From positions 558,001 to 622,000 of the forward strand of contig JASKOT010000002.1 in the NCBI GenBank assembly GCA_032158125.1: a stretch of DNA of 64,000 bases. Direction: 5' to 3'. Both the position numbers and the translations under genes were made by a program. Source of the DNA: Papiliotrema nemorosa. Taxonomy: Eukaryota > Basidiomycota > Tremellomycetes > Tremellales > Rhynchogastremaceae. Each line of letters starts with the position of its first letter. Position 1 is the stretch's first letter. Positions 23,568 through 33,576 of the stretch are shown here, piece after piece. Below the pieces are notes generated by a model. It was not told the DNA's origin. It made no database searches and saw only the letters and a program-made list of their open reading frames with translations.

Positions 23568-24100
23568 TCATCTACCGTAGCCCGGCTGGCCGTATCCTTG
23601 TTGTTGCGGGGGCGGTGGAAGATGACCATGTGGATTATGATTATTCATGCCTGGAGGGTAGTTTCCTGGTGGTTGCGGGTCTGGCCCATCACCTTTCTTC
23701 ATTTCCCATTCTGCGGATCAGCGGTCGGTACATCATTCCCGACATTTGCAATCATCGCCATTCTCACAGGCAAGGAAGGGGTCTGAATCGTTGACTCACG
23801 GCAGATGGTGCAGATCCAGATATGCGAGTTGGTAAACGGAACGAGTGGGACCCAGAATAGCTCGAACCAAGTCCTGCTACGGGCACCGACCACAGCAGCT
23901 ATCCTCAGCATAAAGGTATTGGGGTAGAGTAAGGGTTTATCTCACGATTGTTACATCTTGGACACATCCGCCCGGCTTCGGCCAAATCTTGCTTTATCTG
24001 CATCTCTCAGCCCAAGCTCATGGAATTCGCGGTGTGGCTTACCTTGGTCGGGAAGCCGCCTGAAGGTCACTATCAGCTTCTGTCCTTCTCCGGTCGGCAT
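23568..24100 (-). CDS. Small zinc-ribbon protein (fungal zinc-ribbon-15 type)
   Basis: After splicing the protein reads MPTGEGQKLIVTFRRLPDQ, then EAGRMCPRCNNPAVVGARSR, then WFELFWVPLVPFTNSHIWIC and TICQWEMKK, and ends in a Pro/Gly/Gln/Asn tail (QQQGYGQPGYGR), TGA 23568-23570. The CPRC...CTIC pairs with the aromatic F-x-F-W-x-P-L-V-P core match small fungal zinc-ribbon proteins that usually follow this plan. Two to three introns are involved; one is 37 bp. The ATG at 24098-24100 is the first in-frame ATG. An upstream spliced exon (for example through ATG 24141-24143) is possible, so the N-terminus is uncertain. The function of this family is not established; no enzyme motif is present. Confidence 0.7.
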
Positions 24101-24542
24101 GCCCCAGCTTGACTCACATATGATGGGAATACACACTGAACATCAATAAGTCATACGAGCTGCGGTCAAAATTGCCGACGTACTCTTTCTGTTATGACAA
24201 GAACCGTGCCTACTCTTGTGCTCCGCTTCTGTCGATCTCCGGGTGTCTGAAAGAGCGCAGCGAAAGTCAACAAAACAACCTCGAACAGTCAACGAACAGC
24301 GCCGCCAAGTCGACTGGACAGAAAGGGGATCACCGCCATGATGACGTCACGATAATGGGTGGCGAATTGCCATTATCCGAAACAACAACCACCACCACAT
24401 CGGGTCGAGAAGCAATAGTTACAGGTAGCATCATGTCAAGCAAGTGTACAGTAGGAATTCTGGTCGGATACAAGAAGACAGAAGAGCTGTTAAGAGGGTA
24501 TAGATCATCGGTACGCTGTTCGTCCTATCACACCTCGTCCGT
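24101..24542. other. Intergenic region between two minus-strand genes
   Basis: It carries the upstream region of the zinc-ribbon gene and the 3' end of the membrane-protein gene. A CAA/CAC-rich run lies near 24383-24400. No gene was seen. Confidence 0.45.
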
Positions 24543-25248
24543 TCAGCTCGACTTGCCAACCTTCATCAGTTCCGCCGCGGTAGCTCTGCCATATCCGAGA
24601 CACCATCCAATTTTGAGTAGACTGATAGCTGTGCCCCAGACGATACCCATTGGTATGGTGAAACACCACTCGCTTGGCTTGAATAAGAGATCGGTAGGAA
24701 CGTAATATAGGAAAGCGGCAACACTACCATGATCAGCAATTATTACCTTGCACATTCTGCTTGCTCAACCTACTGGAACGGCTCACATATCAGCACGAGA
24801 CCCTATATGTGTTGTAAGAGACTCACATCGACTATAGCTCCAGAAATGAGATGAGCACGAACTACCTTCTCCTGAAGATCCGGTCTATCCTTCATCCCAT
24901 TCTTCGCGAGGGGTAACAGTAGTCCAGTCGTGATGGCCCATACGGGTCCCACTACATCTCAGCGACTCGACTAGCACCCATTACTGTTTTCACTCACTGA
25001 CAGCACCAATCAGAGCAGTGAGAGCTACCCTTGGGCTGTGTGTGGAAAGAAGAAGATCTCCCGCCTTGTCCCATCCTACCGGTAGCTGATCCGCAAACGC
25101 CTGCATGGGGTTGAAGAGGGTCATCAGCCCGAACATGGCGGGGAAGACCTATACATTAGCATAAGGCGGACTCTATGAGGACACCACCAACGCAATCCAT
25201 GACCAGGAAGGTGTAGTAGTACCCGTTGGGAAGAATCTCTCGAGGCAT
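24543..25248 (-). CDS. Small multi-pass membrane protein, unknown function
   Basis: The start is ATG 25246-25248 (MPREILPNGYYYTFLVMDCV). The next exon gives VFPAMFGLMTLFNPMQAFAD and RVALTALIGAV. A further exon reads GPVWAITTGLLLPLAKNG and LQEKVVRAHLISGAIVD. The last gives YYVPTDLLFKPSEWCFTIPM and VWGTAISLLKIGWCLGYG, ending VGKSS, TGA 24543-24545. Three or four hydrophobic segments are spread over about 165 residues. The overall look recalls the fungal integral-membrane family DUF7704, but I cannot confirm that from sequence alone. The border of the last intron is not resolved. The coding call is good, because hydrophobic exons chain with plausible GT-AG introns; no function can be given. Confidence 0.6.
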
Positions 25249-25683
25249 ATTGGCGATGAACAAACAGGAGGTGAAGGCAATTTGTTCTACTGCTCTCTGG
25301 TCAAAGGTTGTGTTGCGAAGTGGGAAAGATGAACGTTCCAAACCGCGAGATCTACTCTATATACTTCGCGTGAAGGACCAGTCCGATCAACTTGATCCAG
25401 CTTCAATTGGCTGCCAAGACCGAGCCGACTCACCCGCGGACCGCGGCATCAAGGTGCATCTGAAAAGTGGCTAATGCTATTCGTCCTTAAAGCGGTGGAT
25501 AGACGGTTGTCGAGACCTGCTGAAACATACCGAGAATCAATTGTCACAAGAGACAATGACAGAAAAGTTTTTCGGGCAGACAAGGGTTCCACATACGTAT
25601 TGCACAGTACTCGTACAGACCGATACCAAACATACAACGAATATTGTCCATCGTCCTCCGAACCTGTCGCTTCTGCTACACTA
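25249..25683. other. Intergenic region, no gene seen
   Basis: This is the promoter side of the small membrane-protein gene and the 3' side of the GATA gene. Overlapping short frames lack protein-like composition. Confidence 0.45.
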
Positions 25684-27094
25684 CTACGCTTCATGACGAC
25701 TCTGATGGTTTTTCTGCAGATCAAGCTCCTGTAACAACCTCTCTGTTCTACTGAGCACTCCATAGAGCCATTCCGCATGCTCTATAAACTCTTCTTTCGG
25801 TGGCAAGAATGGACTCGCACCACTGACCGTCGATCGCCTCGCTCCGGAAGGACGCCTGAGTTGCGTGGTCTCAGAAGGCGGTGATCTCTGCTTTTCCGAC
25901 GAAAGACGAGGGGGTGGCGAGGGCGAGACTTCGTATCGTCTCTGTTCTGGAGGGGATTGCTGAAGATGAACACTGGCAGTCGGATGTGCTCGTTCATCCG
26001 CCGATCCATTACCCGATACTGTTGCTGCCCGCTTGCGACCGCGCGTCTCGCTACTGCTCGAGGCCGTCGCCTTGGACGGGAGCATTGCTGCCATGTGAGG
26101 CGGGAGATGACCCTTGATCACAGGGCTGATCGGTGTGTGATATGCTAGAGGCAGCTTTGCTCCAGAATTCGACGTGGCGGGTGTGCCGAGGACGGAGACG
26201 GATGTCGGCGTGGGCGCGCCATAGCCGTGTATGAGAATTGGTGGTCCGTGGACGTAGGGCGATGCCCTACCGGAGGAAGGAGGCCTTGAAATCTGCATTG
26301 TTCGATGTACAGTTGCCATGTGAGCTGGGGATGAGGCGCCGTGCTGCAGAGTCAGTATCTTGGTCCATCGGTCTAGACGTCGTGTCGTTGTATGGCTATG
26401 CAGCAGGGTGATAGTGTTGGAAGGGGCTGTGTCAAAGGGATAGCAGAGAAAGGGATGAGGATTCTCCCGCAAGGAGGTAAAGCGGATCACACGGAGACAA
26501 AGGAATGTGTTGATATACGGGACGAAGACCCACATTCCTTGTCAAACCCCTTACACAGCTCCCACAAGCCGGTCTGGAATTGACGAGCATCTCTGCCCCC
26601 TGGCCGCATGACAGACAACGAGTTGCAAACGGGGCGTTCATGGGGTATTGAGCGTAGATGGGCGAGCCAGCAGGTCCCGGCTGGATCCATGCCGGGATTT
26701 CTGGATGGCCATGTACGATTATCGGTTCTTCTTCTTCCACGGGTGTAGGTGATCGAGGTCGTTTGCGGACGGGAAATAACAGTGGAAGAGGCCTATCTGT
26801 CCCTCTTGATCTTTTCCATAGTGCACATGCATTGCAGAGTGTACCGCGCCATTGGGGTGTGTCGACCTCGCCACAGTTTGTGCATTGCCTGTCCCCATCT
26901 GCGGTGCGTGCAGCAAAGCGAGTCGATGTCATCGCTGGTGCTTTGGGTTTAGGAGCGACGGGAGGAGCGACTGGAGGTGGTATAGGCTGAGTCTTGGCGT
27001 TGGGTGATACTTCGCGAAGTGGAGGAGAAGGGCACGGGGAGGGAGGTGTGATATCGGGCTTGATGTCTGGTCTGTCTTCGATTTGGCCATTCAT
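25684..27094 (-). CDS. GATA-type zinc-finger transcription factor with shortened finger
   Basis: The start is ATG 27092-27094 (MNGQIEDRPDIKPDI). A Pro-rich N-terminus leads to the finger CTNCGEVDTPQWRGTLCNAC, followed by ALWKRSRGTDRPLPLLFPV and KRPRSPTP, a basic tail. The loop between the Cys pairs is 12 residues, not the usual 17-18. A second Cys array, CLSCGQG...CGSC, sits about 70 residues later and looks like a degenerate finger. A roughly 200-bp intron then joins to a Ser/Pro-rich region and a C-terminal helix (AEWLYGVLSRTERLLQELDL), TAG at 25684-25686. From memory, Cryptococcus Gat201/Gat204 factors have a comparable finger and basic tail, but this was not checked. The 5' UTR carries an intron (about 27106-27167) and a TATATATA lies about 130 bp upstream of the ATG. 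Confidence 0.85.
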
Positions 27095-27740
27095 CTCGGC
27101 TAAGGTGAGACGTGGGAGTTGAGCAGGACAAGGGGGCAGAGTAGCACTCCAAGTAATATACTTACCGGGAGGTCTGGTGAGACAAGCACTTGGGACGGAG
27201 CACCAGGGGGTGGGAACTGGCTAGTTTATATATAGGCTGGTCCTTTGATCCGGTACCTGGTGGTGCGTCTGGAGTGTGGGAGCAAGTCACACCAGTGGGC
27301 GATGAAGATGTATCTCGATGGAACATTCAACAAAGCCGTGGTGGACTGAAGAAGTTCCGTGTGAGTTTCAGGCGCACAATGAACAAAGTGAGTATGAGAT
27401 AAGATTCCCGTTTGTCACACGCCTCTCCTTTGAGATGCGACTCGCCCGCAGGCGATGTGAGAGACGTCAAGAGTAGTCGAGGAGAAAGGAGATTAGCCAT
27501 TCACAGCGATCAGTGTGAATTGCGAGGATAGGTCCGAAACATGCGAAAAGTCTTGCTTTGTACGATTGATCCCATTGATCCCGGTATGCAAAGGGCTGAA
27601 ACGGATCAAAGGGATGAAAGGGAGATGTGGCATGGAGCCATGAGATGGCTCAAGAGGGGAAGCTGTTGGTTGCTGAATATGATCGTCGCTCGTCAGTCGA
27701 AACGAACTCCTTCATCCGACCACCGCTTAGATAGTCCGCA
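27095..27740. promoter_or_regulatory. GATA-factor promoter with TATA box and AGATAAG site
   Basis: TATATATA lies near 27222-27231 on the side expected for the minus-strand GATA gene. AGATAAGA, a consensus GATA-factor binding site, lies at 27397-27404, about 300 bp upstream of the start codon, and GATAG occurs again near 27529. The outer part is the 3' region of the NCBP3-like gene. Confidence 0.45.
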
Positions 27741-29685
27741 CTATGCAGGATCGCGCTCATATTCATCTTCCTATGGGGTTTGGAGGTGGAGAATGATAAG
27801 CATCAGGCGGGAGCCGCTGACCTCGCTGCGAACATGTCTTCTAGCTCTATTATCGTCAGCACATTTCCCATTCAGTAGCTCACCCTTGTCCAGATCATCT
27901 TTGCCTCTTCGCTCTGGTCGCCTAGACCGCCTCTCTCGCCTCTCTGGCCTATCCATGTCCATGTCCATGTCCATATCGATATCCATCCCATTACCGTTTT
28001 CTCCTCCTGCTCGACGTTGAGCCATCCTCTCCAACTCTTGATCAAGATCGTCCACTGTTTTCCTCCCTCCTCTCCTATCTTCTCGAGGCGGTGGACGCGA
28101 ATAGGGGCCTCTTCTCTCCCGACCAATCCTCTTTCTGAAATCATCCCCCTCTCCCTCTCCTCGCCCCGACCAGCTGAGGTCCTCAGACTCTCTTTCCCGA
28201 CCGTATCCTCTAGGAGCAGAGCTTCTCTCCTTTCCAGCTTGCCGTCCGTGTCGCTTGTACCATTCGGACAGTTTTGCCTCCTTGCGCAACGCAACATCCG
28301 ACTCGACGGCGTACCTGATCGCTATCCTCGTGTTGGGGTCGATGCCCTCGGCCAAGTTCCATGCTGCCTTGGCATCGTCTGACACGAGGGAAGGTAGGTC
28401 TGAGCTTTGACTATGTTCCCCTGCGAAAGTTCCTCTTCCTCTGCGTCGAGGTCCATCTGTCGGCTCCTTGTCAGATAATAACTCTGTCCCAGCTTTCGAA
28501 TCTGCAGGATCCAAGGGAGCTTGAGGAAGGAGTGATATAGGGAAGGAATGAGCGGAACGCTCCAGCAATGGATCATCCCCCTCGGCCGGGTCGAAGCCTG
28601 CTTTTGACAGTAGTGAAAGCGCCAGAAGAGCTGCGCCCGGATTTCGGAAGACGATGAGCAATGTTTCATCATTCAGCCATTCGATACCTACTTGTTAGCT
28701 TTACCGGCCGGACATCATGGCCCACCCATCGGGTCGGCACCCAGTCCAGTTGCCCAGGTGAATAGTTTTGCAGTTGAGAGGTGTTTGATGAGGTCGGATC
28801 GGACAAACAAAGCAGATGGTCGGATGGGCGATTCTGATCCAGCAGACGTAGCGACTATAAGGGTCAACAGGAGGATGCAAGTACCACTTACACAGCCATT
28901 CGGAAGGATCGTGCAAGTCCAATTGTTCGGCCAAAGCTGCTATTCTCTGTTCGTTTAGTCATATATCCATTCCTAGCAATGTATGACTGACCGGATCACC
29001 CCGTATCCGCTCCTTGCCGTCTACATTCACGATCGCTGTGCTCTCTTCGAGTAAGTAGACCTTTCCCTTTCCCATCCTGCCCATCAGATCCCGAGCTCGG
29101 TCGGATATCGCTGGCGGTTGGGCGATATAATCGTCCAAAGCCATATCCAGTCCGGCGGGCCCATTTTGCGTGGAGCTACTGGGTTCAGGCTGAGGAGCCG
29201 GTTCTGGCGTAGGTGTTCGGTCGTACGGTAGACCTGCCATGGGTGTCGTTGCTCGCTCGACGCAGAGGGGATTGGCAGTGAACAAGGGGGTTGTCCCAAG
29301 AGTGATCTTTTCCCACGGTGCACCCCACCTCGGTCGGTGTCGGTGGGGTGGAGTGACGATCCTTACACACCCTCCCTGTCCAGCTGATACACCCGTCTTT
29401 GCTCGACCCATCTCATTCAGCACTTGATTCCCTCATCATTGGTATAGTGAGGACAAACGACTGATACTCGCAGAGATCCTCGCCGCGGAGATTGGGAACT
29501 TGTGAATACAACTCGCGTCGACCACCTGAAACACCTGGCTGAGGCCTCGGACGGGAACCATCTACCGCGCATCGTCTCTCGGATCCCTTTGCAGAGGACA
29601 ATCTATCTGGTGTGAAGCTATCTTCACATCCCTGTGCGTCTCTTCGTTCCAGCAACTTACCTTTGAGCGGCTTCGCATAGGACAT
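27741..29685 (-). CDS. DUF2414/NCBP3-like RNA- or cap-binding protein
   Basis: The central exon reads IEWLNDETLLIVFRNPGAAL and SLLSKAGFDP, matching the RRM-like DUF2414 core of NCBP3 (the alternative nuclear cap-binding subunit), where W-L/I-D/N-D is followed by a Val/Phe strand. Further on, NTRIAIRYAVESDVALRKEA and KLSEWYKRHGRQAGKER match the second conserved block. The C-terminal third is Arg/Asp-rich with an MD repeat (MDIDMDMDMDMD) from a CATGTC repeat. The start is ATG 29683-29685 (MSYAKPLKG), followed by an intron, and upstream exons give AEQLDLHDPSEWLCK and LDMALDDYIAQPP. The stop at 27741-27743 assumes a last intron; without it the frame ends at 27771. Likely nuclear and mRNA-linked. 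Some 5' exon borders are not resolved. Confidence 0.7.
27955..27985 (-). repeat. CATGTC hexanucleotide repeat
   Basis: Tandem CATGTC units with a diverged CATATC/GATATC end encode an alternating Met-Asp tract in the NCBP3-like protein. Confidence 0.75.
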
Positions 29686-29725
29686 TGCTGATCTGAGAAG
29701 CTACACCGCCTTGTGAATACCCACC
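29686..29725. promoter_or_regulatory. 40-bp divergent start-codon interval
   Basis: Only 40 bp separate the ATG of the NCBP3-like gene from the ATG of SEC9. The SEC9 side reads CCCACC before its ATG, a good start context. The transcripts probably begin inside each other's leader or coding region, or one has a further upstream exon. Confidence 0.55.
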
Positions 29726-30887
29726 ATGTCCTTTTTCAAGCGAAACAAAGATGCACCCCTCATTCCTCCCGTCGCTGCTCCATCAGGAGAACCGAAATCT
29801 GATCCATACGCCCAAAACGCCGGTGGAAACCGATACGGAGGCGGCTTTGGCGGTGGTGACCCTTATGCCCGGACGTCTACACCCAACAACGACCCTTACG
29901 CTCGAGCCGGCAACGCGGGAGGGGGAGGCAACCCCTACGCCAAGGATGCAGTGAATCCAGCCGATGCGGCTCGAAATGAGCTGTTCGCTGGGTTCTCTGC
30001 TCCGGAAAAGGCGCAGAAGAGCAGAGAGTACGGTTATGAAGGCAGAGAGATGGAAGAGGATTTCGATGAGGATGAGGAGATTGAGGGGATCAAGCAGGAG
30101 ATGAGGGGCATCAAGCAGGAATCATTGGCTTCTACAAGGTGCGACGATGACTGAGGCTAGGACTGAGCAACAGGAACGCGTTGAGGTTGGCGAGAGAAGC
30201 AGAGGAGAATGCGCGGGGCACAATCTCTAAACTGGCGGATCAGTCGGGTCAGTGGTCGCCTCGACGGGCATCAACATAATGCTCATGCTTAGAACGAATC
30301 GCCAATTCGGAGCGATACCTTGACATGGCCAAGGCAAACAATCAGCGGGCTGAGGACAAGGCTGCCGAGCTGAAGCAGCTCAACAAGAGTATCTTCCGGC
30401 CAGTCATTGTTTGGAACAAGGTGCGTTCACCGACATTCCACCACACCATGAGCTCATCTTCCAGGATGCCAAACGAGCAGCCCACGAGGAGAAGATCAAC
30501 GAAAGACACGCCATGGAGCGAATCGATCGAGCCAAAGCCATCAACGATGTCACCGAGACTCGACGTCGATTGGGCGGAGCGGCCAATCCGTCGCCCTACG
30601 GTGGAGATGGAGGTAGAATGCCACTTCCAGGAGAGGCGAAAGCTCGCAAAGATGCTCGGGCGAGATACCAATTTGATGCTACGGCATCGGATGATGAGCT
30701 AGAAGACGAGCTTGACCAGAATCTCGACGAGACGCTCGAGGTCACCAGGCGGCTCAAGACTCTGGCCACGGCTATGGGAGACGAAGTCACAGGTCAGAAC
30801 CAGCGTCTTACTCGGGTTACAGACAAGACGGAAAATTTGGAGTTTGCGGTCATGAAGAACACGGAAAGGCTCAAGCGGATTCGATAA
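29726..30887 (+). CDS. SEC9: SNAP-25-family t-SNARE (Sec9)
   Basis: Sec9 supplies two SNARE helices to the plasma-membrane fusion complex with Sso and Snc. The start is ATG 29726 (MSFFKRNKDAPLIPPVA). The N-terminal region is Gly/Asn/Tyr-rich with DPYAR repeats, then acidic. A 35-bp intron follows ASTR. The first SNARE helix reads NALRLAREAEENARGTISKL and later ANSERYLDMAKANNQRAEDK. The second reads LDETLEVTRRLKTLATAMGD then EVTGQNQRLTRVTDKTENLE, with the zero-layer Gln in GQNQRL, ending RLKRIR, TAA 30885-30887. There is no transmembrane segment or palmitoylation Cys cluster, as usual for fungal Sec9. It is about 300 residues with three introns, shorter than yeast Sec9 because the N-terminal extension is short. 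Confidence 0.92.
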
Positions 30888-31321
30888 GCAATCTGAGCAA
30901 GTTGTGGCTGTTTTACGATATGAGAATGTTTGTATACCATGTATTGCTTTTGATTGCCTATGTTTCGAAGGCAGAAGGAGATTACTGGCCTAGATGGTCA
31001 CCTCTGACGTTCAGTGCGATGCTGTGTAAAGGGAGACGAAGCTTGTGGAGGGTGCGCTCGAGGAACACGCATTTCCGCCCCGTGGATCGACACGCCCCTT
31101 CTTAGCAATCCACCATTGACTCCTTTGATCATTCTCTTCATTCATTGGCATCGTGGTCTTCGAGCCTTTTGAGCGTCTCGAAGCTGAGAGAAATCTGTGG
31201 TCTGCGAGCATTCCCTCTGTTCGACACGGGAGAGTTGGACAGGCATTCGATTACCTCGGTTACCGAATCTGACCGGATACTTCGCAACCACCACCACCCA
31301 TGAACCCTTGAGCCAGTCATC
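30888..31321. other. Intergenic: SEC9 3' region and arrestin promoter
   Basis: Both neighbours are on the plus strand. No protein-like frame was seen. Confidence 0.45.
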
Positions 31322-33576
31322 ATGTCCCAACCGCCCGACTTGGCATCTCCTATCGGTCCTCCAGATAGCGACACTCCCCCAGCCGATACTGCACCCCCAG
31401 GATATGCACCGTCTCAGCCGCAGATCCTGATTGCGCCGCTCCCAGATTCGCCAAGCTTCTTCTGGGGTCGGACTGTCCAAGGGGAAGTCTTTGTGAAGGG
31501 TCTAGGCGCCTCCGATGGGCAAACACCCTCTGTGAAATCATTGTGAGCCTGACGTGCTAGCTATAAAAGGCGGTGACTGATCAGCAGATCGGTCTCGTTG
31601 ACGTTGAACGACCATTATCCACATCGGCCTACCCTGCCCATTCACTCGTTCGAGCCGCAAACCCTTTATCCCCATACCGCGGCGTCTTCATCGTCAAGCA
31701 CCCCATTTCCATCGATCCATCGTTTCAACATTACCATGCCTCGACATGATCCTCTTCCTGGAACCCTTAATTTGACGGTTCATAATCGAGGTGAAGTCAA
31801 ATGGGGGTTGACCGTCAACCTCACTCTGGCTAGTGGAGCTACAGTCGTCGAGAGTGTCCCGGTGGAAGGCACACCCCAAGATATTTACCCCGAGGAAAGC
31901 GGGGAGTGGAGTGACGAACGCATAGAAGAGGTGGAGGAGGTCCTGGAGCGGGATGGGGTGAAAGCCAGGATGCTGCTGGATCAAACTAGACCTCGAGTGG
32001 GAAAGCTATTACGACTAGGCGTCGAGGTCCAACCTGGACCTAGGCAGAAAACAGGGGTTGCGGGATTATCGAGTCAGCCTGACGGCGCAGACACTTTGAG
32101 ATCGTTGCGTCGTGTTCGAGTAGAAATGTTTCGTCGAGTACGTATCACCAAGGAGCACTCTTCCGCTTCGTCGTCCAAGGCAACTACGAGCGAAGCGAAT
32201 ACTACAGACGATGAAGGGCAACAGCACTTGAGCTTGGTGTATACCTCGGGAAAAGTCTTGCGTTATCCTGGCTCTCCACGATCACATCCGCCCTTGCGAG
32301 TCTTATTCACGTTGCCGACGACTCTGCTCGGTCCAGTGGCAGATATGACCTGGGGAGAGATCACTCAATCGACACCGTATCATCGAGTCACGTTTTTCGT
32401 TCGAGCAACACTCGGCTTTGGCGGGATGGACTCGAGCCCTACGTCAGACGGACAGCCGTGGGTACTAGAAAGGGAGATTGAGCTTCGACCGAAAGTCTGG
32501 AAAGAGCCGAGACAGGTTGTGATATCACGTGGGATAGCTCCAGCTTTGGGGCAAGGGGAGGAGGAAGGTGGCATGTCAAGTGAAGAGATTAAACAAGCGT
32601 ATAGGCTGAAGGGAATGGACGTGGTGGGTCGAAGCGGAACGTACAGGATGGATGCGGAAACATCGAATGATCTGCCCCCACCGTTTGATGGTGCTGGGCC
32701 TTCACATGTCACACCGCCCGAAGGAGGACTTCCGACGTTCTTGGAGAGCGAAGCACAGATGAGGACAGGAGAAGTGCCCCTGCCACCGGATGCTATCCCG
32801 TCTGAGAGACTGGTCCCCGTCGCGTTCAGCGATGACGACGAGAGAAACACGACAGTCGGGAGGAGGGGCAGTCTTGGTGGCGAATTGGGCACCTGGGTCG
32901 AGGTGAGATCGGTCCATGACAAGGTTCTGACTATAGTTTGATGGGTACGAGACATTCTCGGTCGCCCCACCCGACGTGGCGGCGAGTTTTGGTGCTGCGG
33001 GAGTCATGGATCCACCGCAAGAAGGAGACGAGGATGTCAACTTGGTCGGTGGAATGATAGGGAGGTTGGGCCTCGAAAGAAATACGACGGGACAGAGTGG
33101 TCGAGAACTCATTGAGAGCTTGGGTTTGGGCGCTGGCAGTCGTGTCGTCGATCTGCATGTTGGTATCGTGGTACACTGTCGCGTGCCTCTCCGCTAACAA
33201 GCAGGATGACCTGCCTCCAGGAATTGATGAACCGTCACTTCCTGCCCTGCCAGACTTTCAATCCACCTACCACCCTCCACCACCTCCTGTGCCCGAAGGC
33301 ATCGACCAGCCTCCACCTAGCTTTGCGGCCTCGGAAGCTGCTGTAGCTCAACGGCGAGCTTCCATGTCGGCGCACTCGCGTCACAATACATCTACACATC
33401 CGCCTCCCATCGACCTTGCACCAATGGCTCGTACAGGACAAGCTCGAGTTCACGGAACGGTCGTTTCGGCACCGATGTCACAGCATGGATCGGCACAAGG
33501 AGAGCAGGGTGACGCTCCGCCAGGTTATTTTGGGGGTGGTACGGGTCAACCCGCTGGTCCTCCCGCCTACAGTTAA
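31322..33576 (+). CDS. Alpha-arrestin-like trafficking adaptor with PPxY motifs
   Basis: Alpha-arrestins link membrane cargo to the Rsp5/Nedd4 ubiquitin ligase. The start is ATG 31322 (MSQPPDLASPIGPPDSDT). An early PPGY (APPGYAPS) lies near residue 27. Arrestin-type beta sequence follows: SPSFFWGRTVQGEVFVKGLG, SLTLNDHYPHRPTLPIHSFE, HRFNITMPRHDPLPGTLNLT and LRVLFTLPTTLLGPVADMTW. The second half gives VTFFVRATLGFGG and REIELRPKVW. The C-terminal exons end in a Pro-rich tail with two more PY motifs, APPGYFGG and GPPAYS, TAA 33574-33576. Introns were placed at VKSL/SVSL, TWVE/FDGYE and VVDLH/QDDLP. The protein is about 690 residues. Arrestin fold assignment is from pattern and PY motifs, and the paralogue is unknown. 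Confidence 0.78.
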
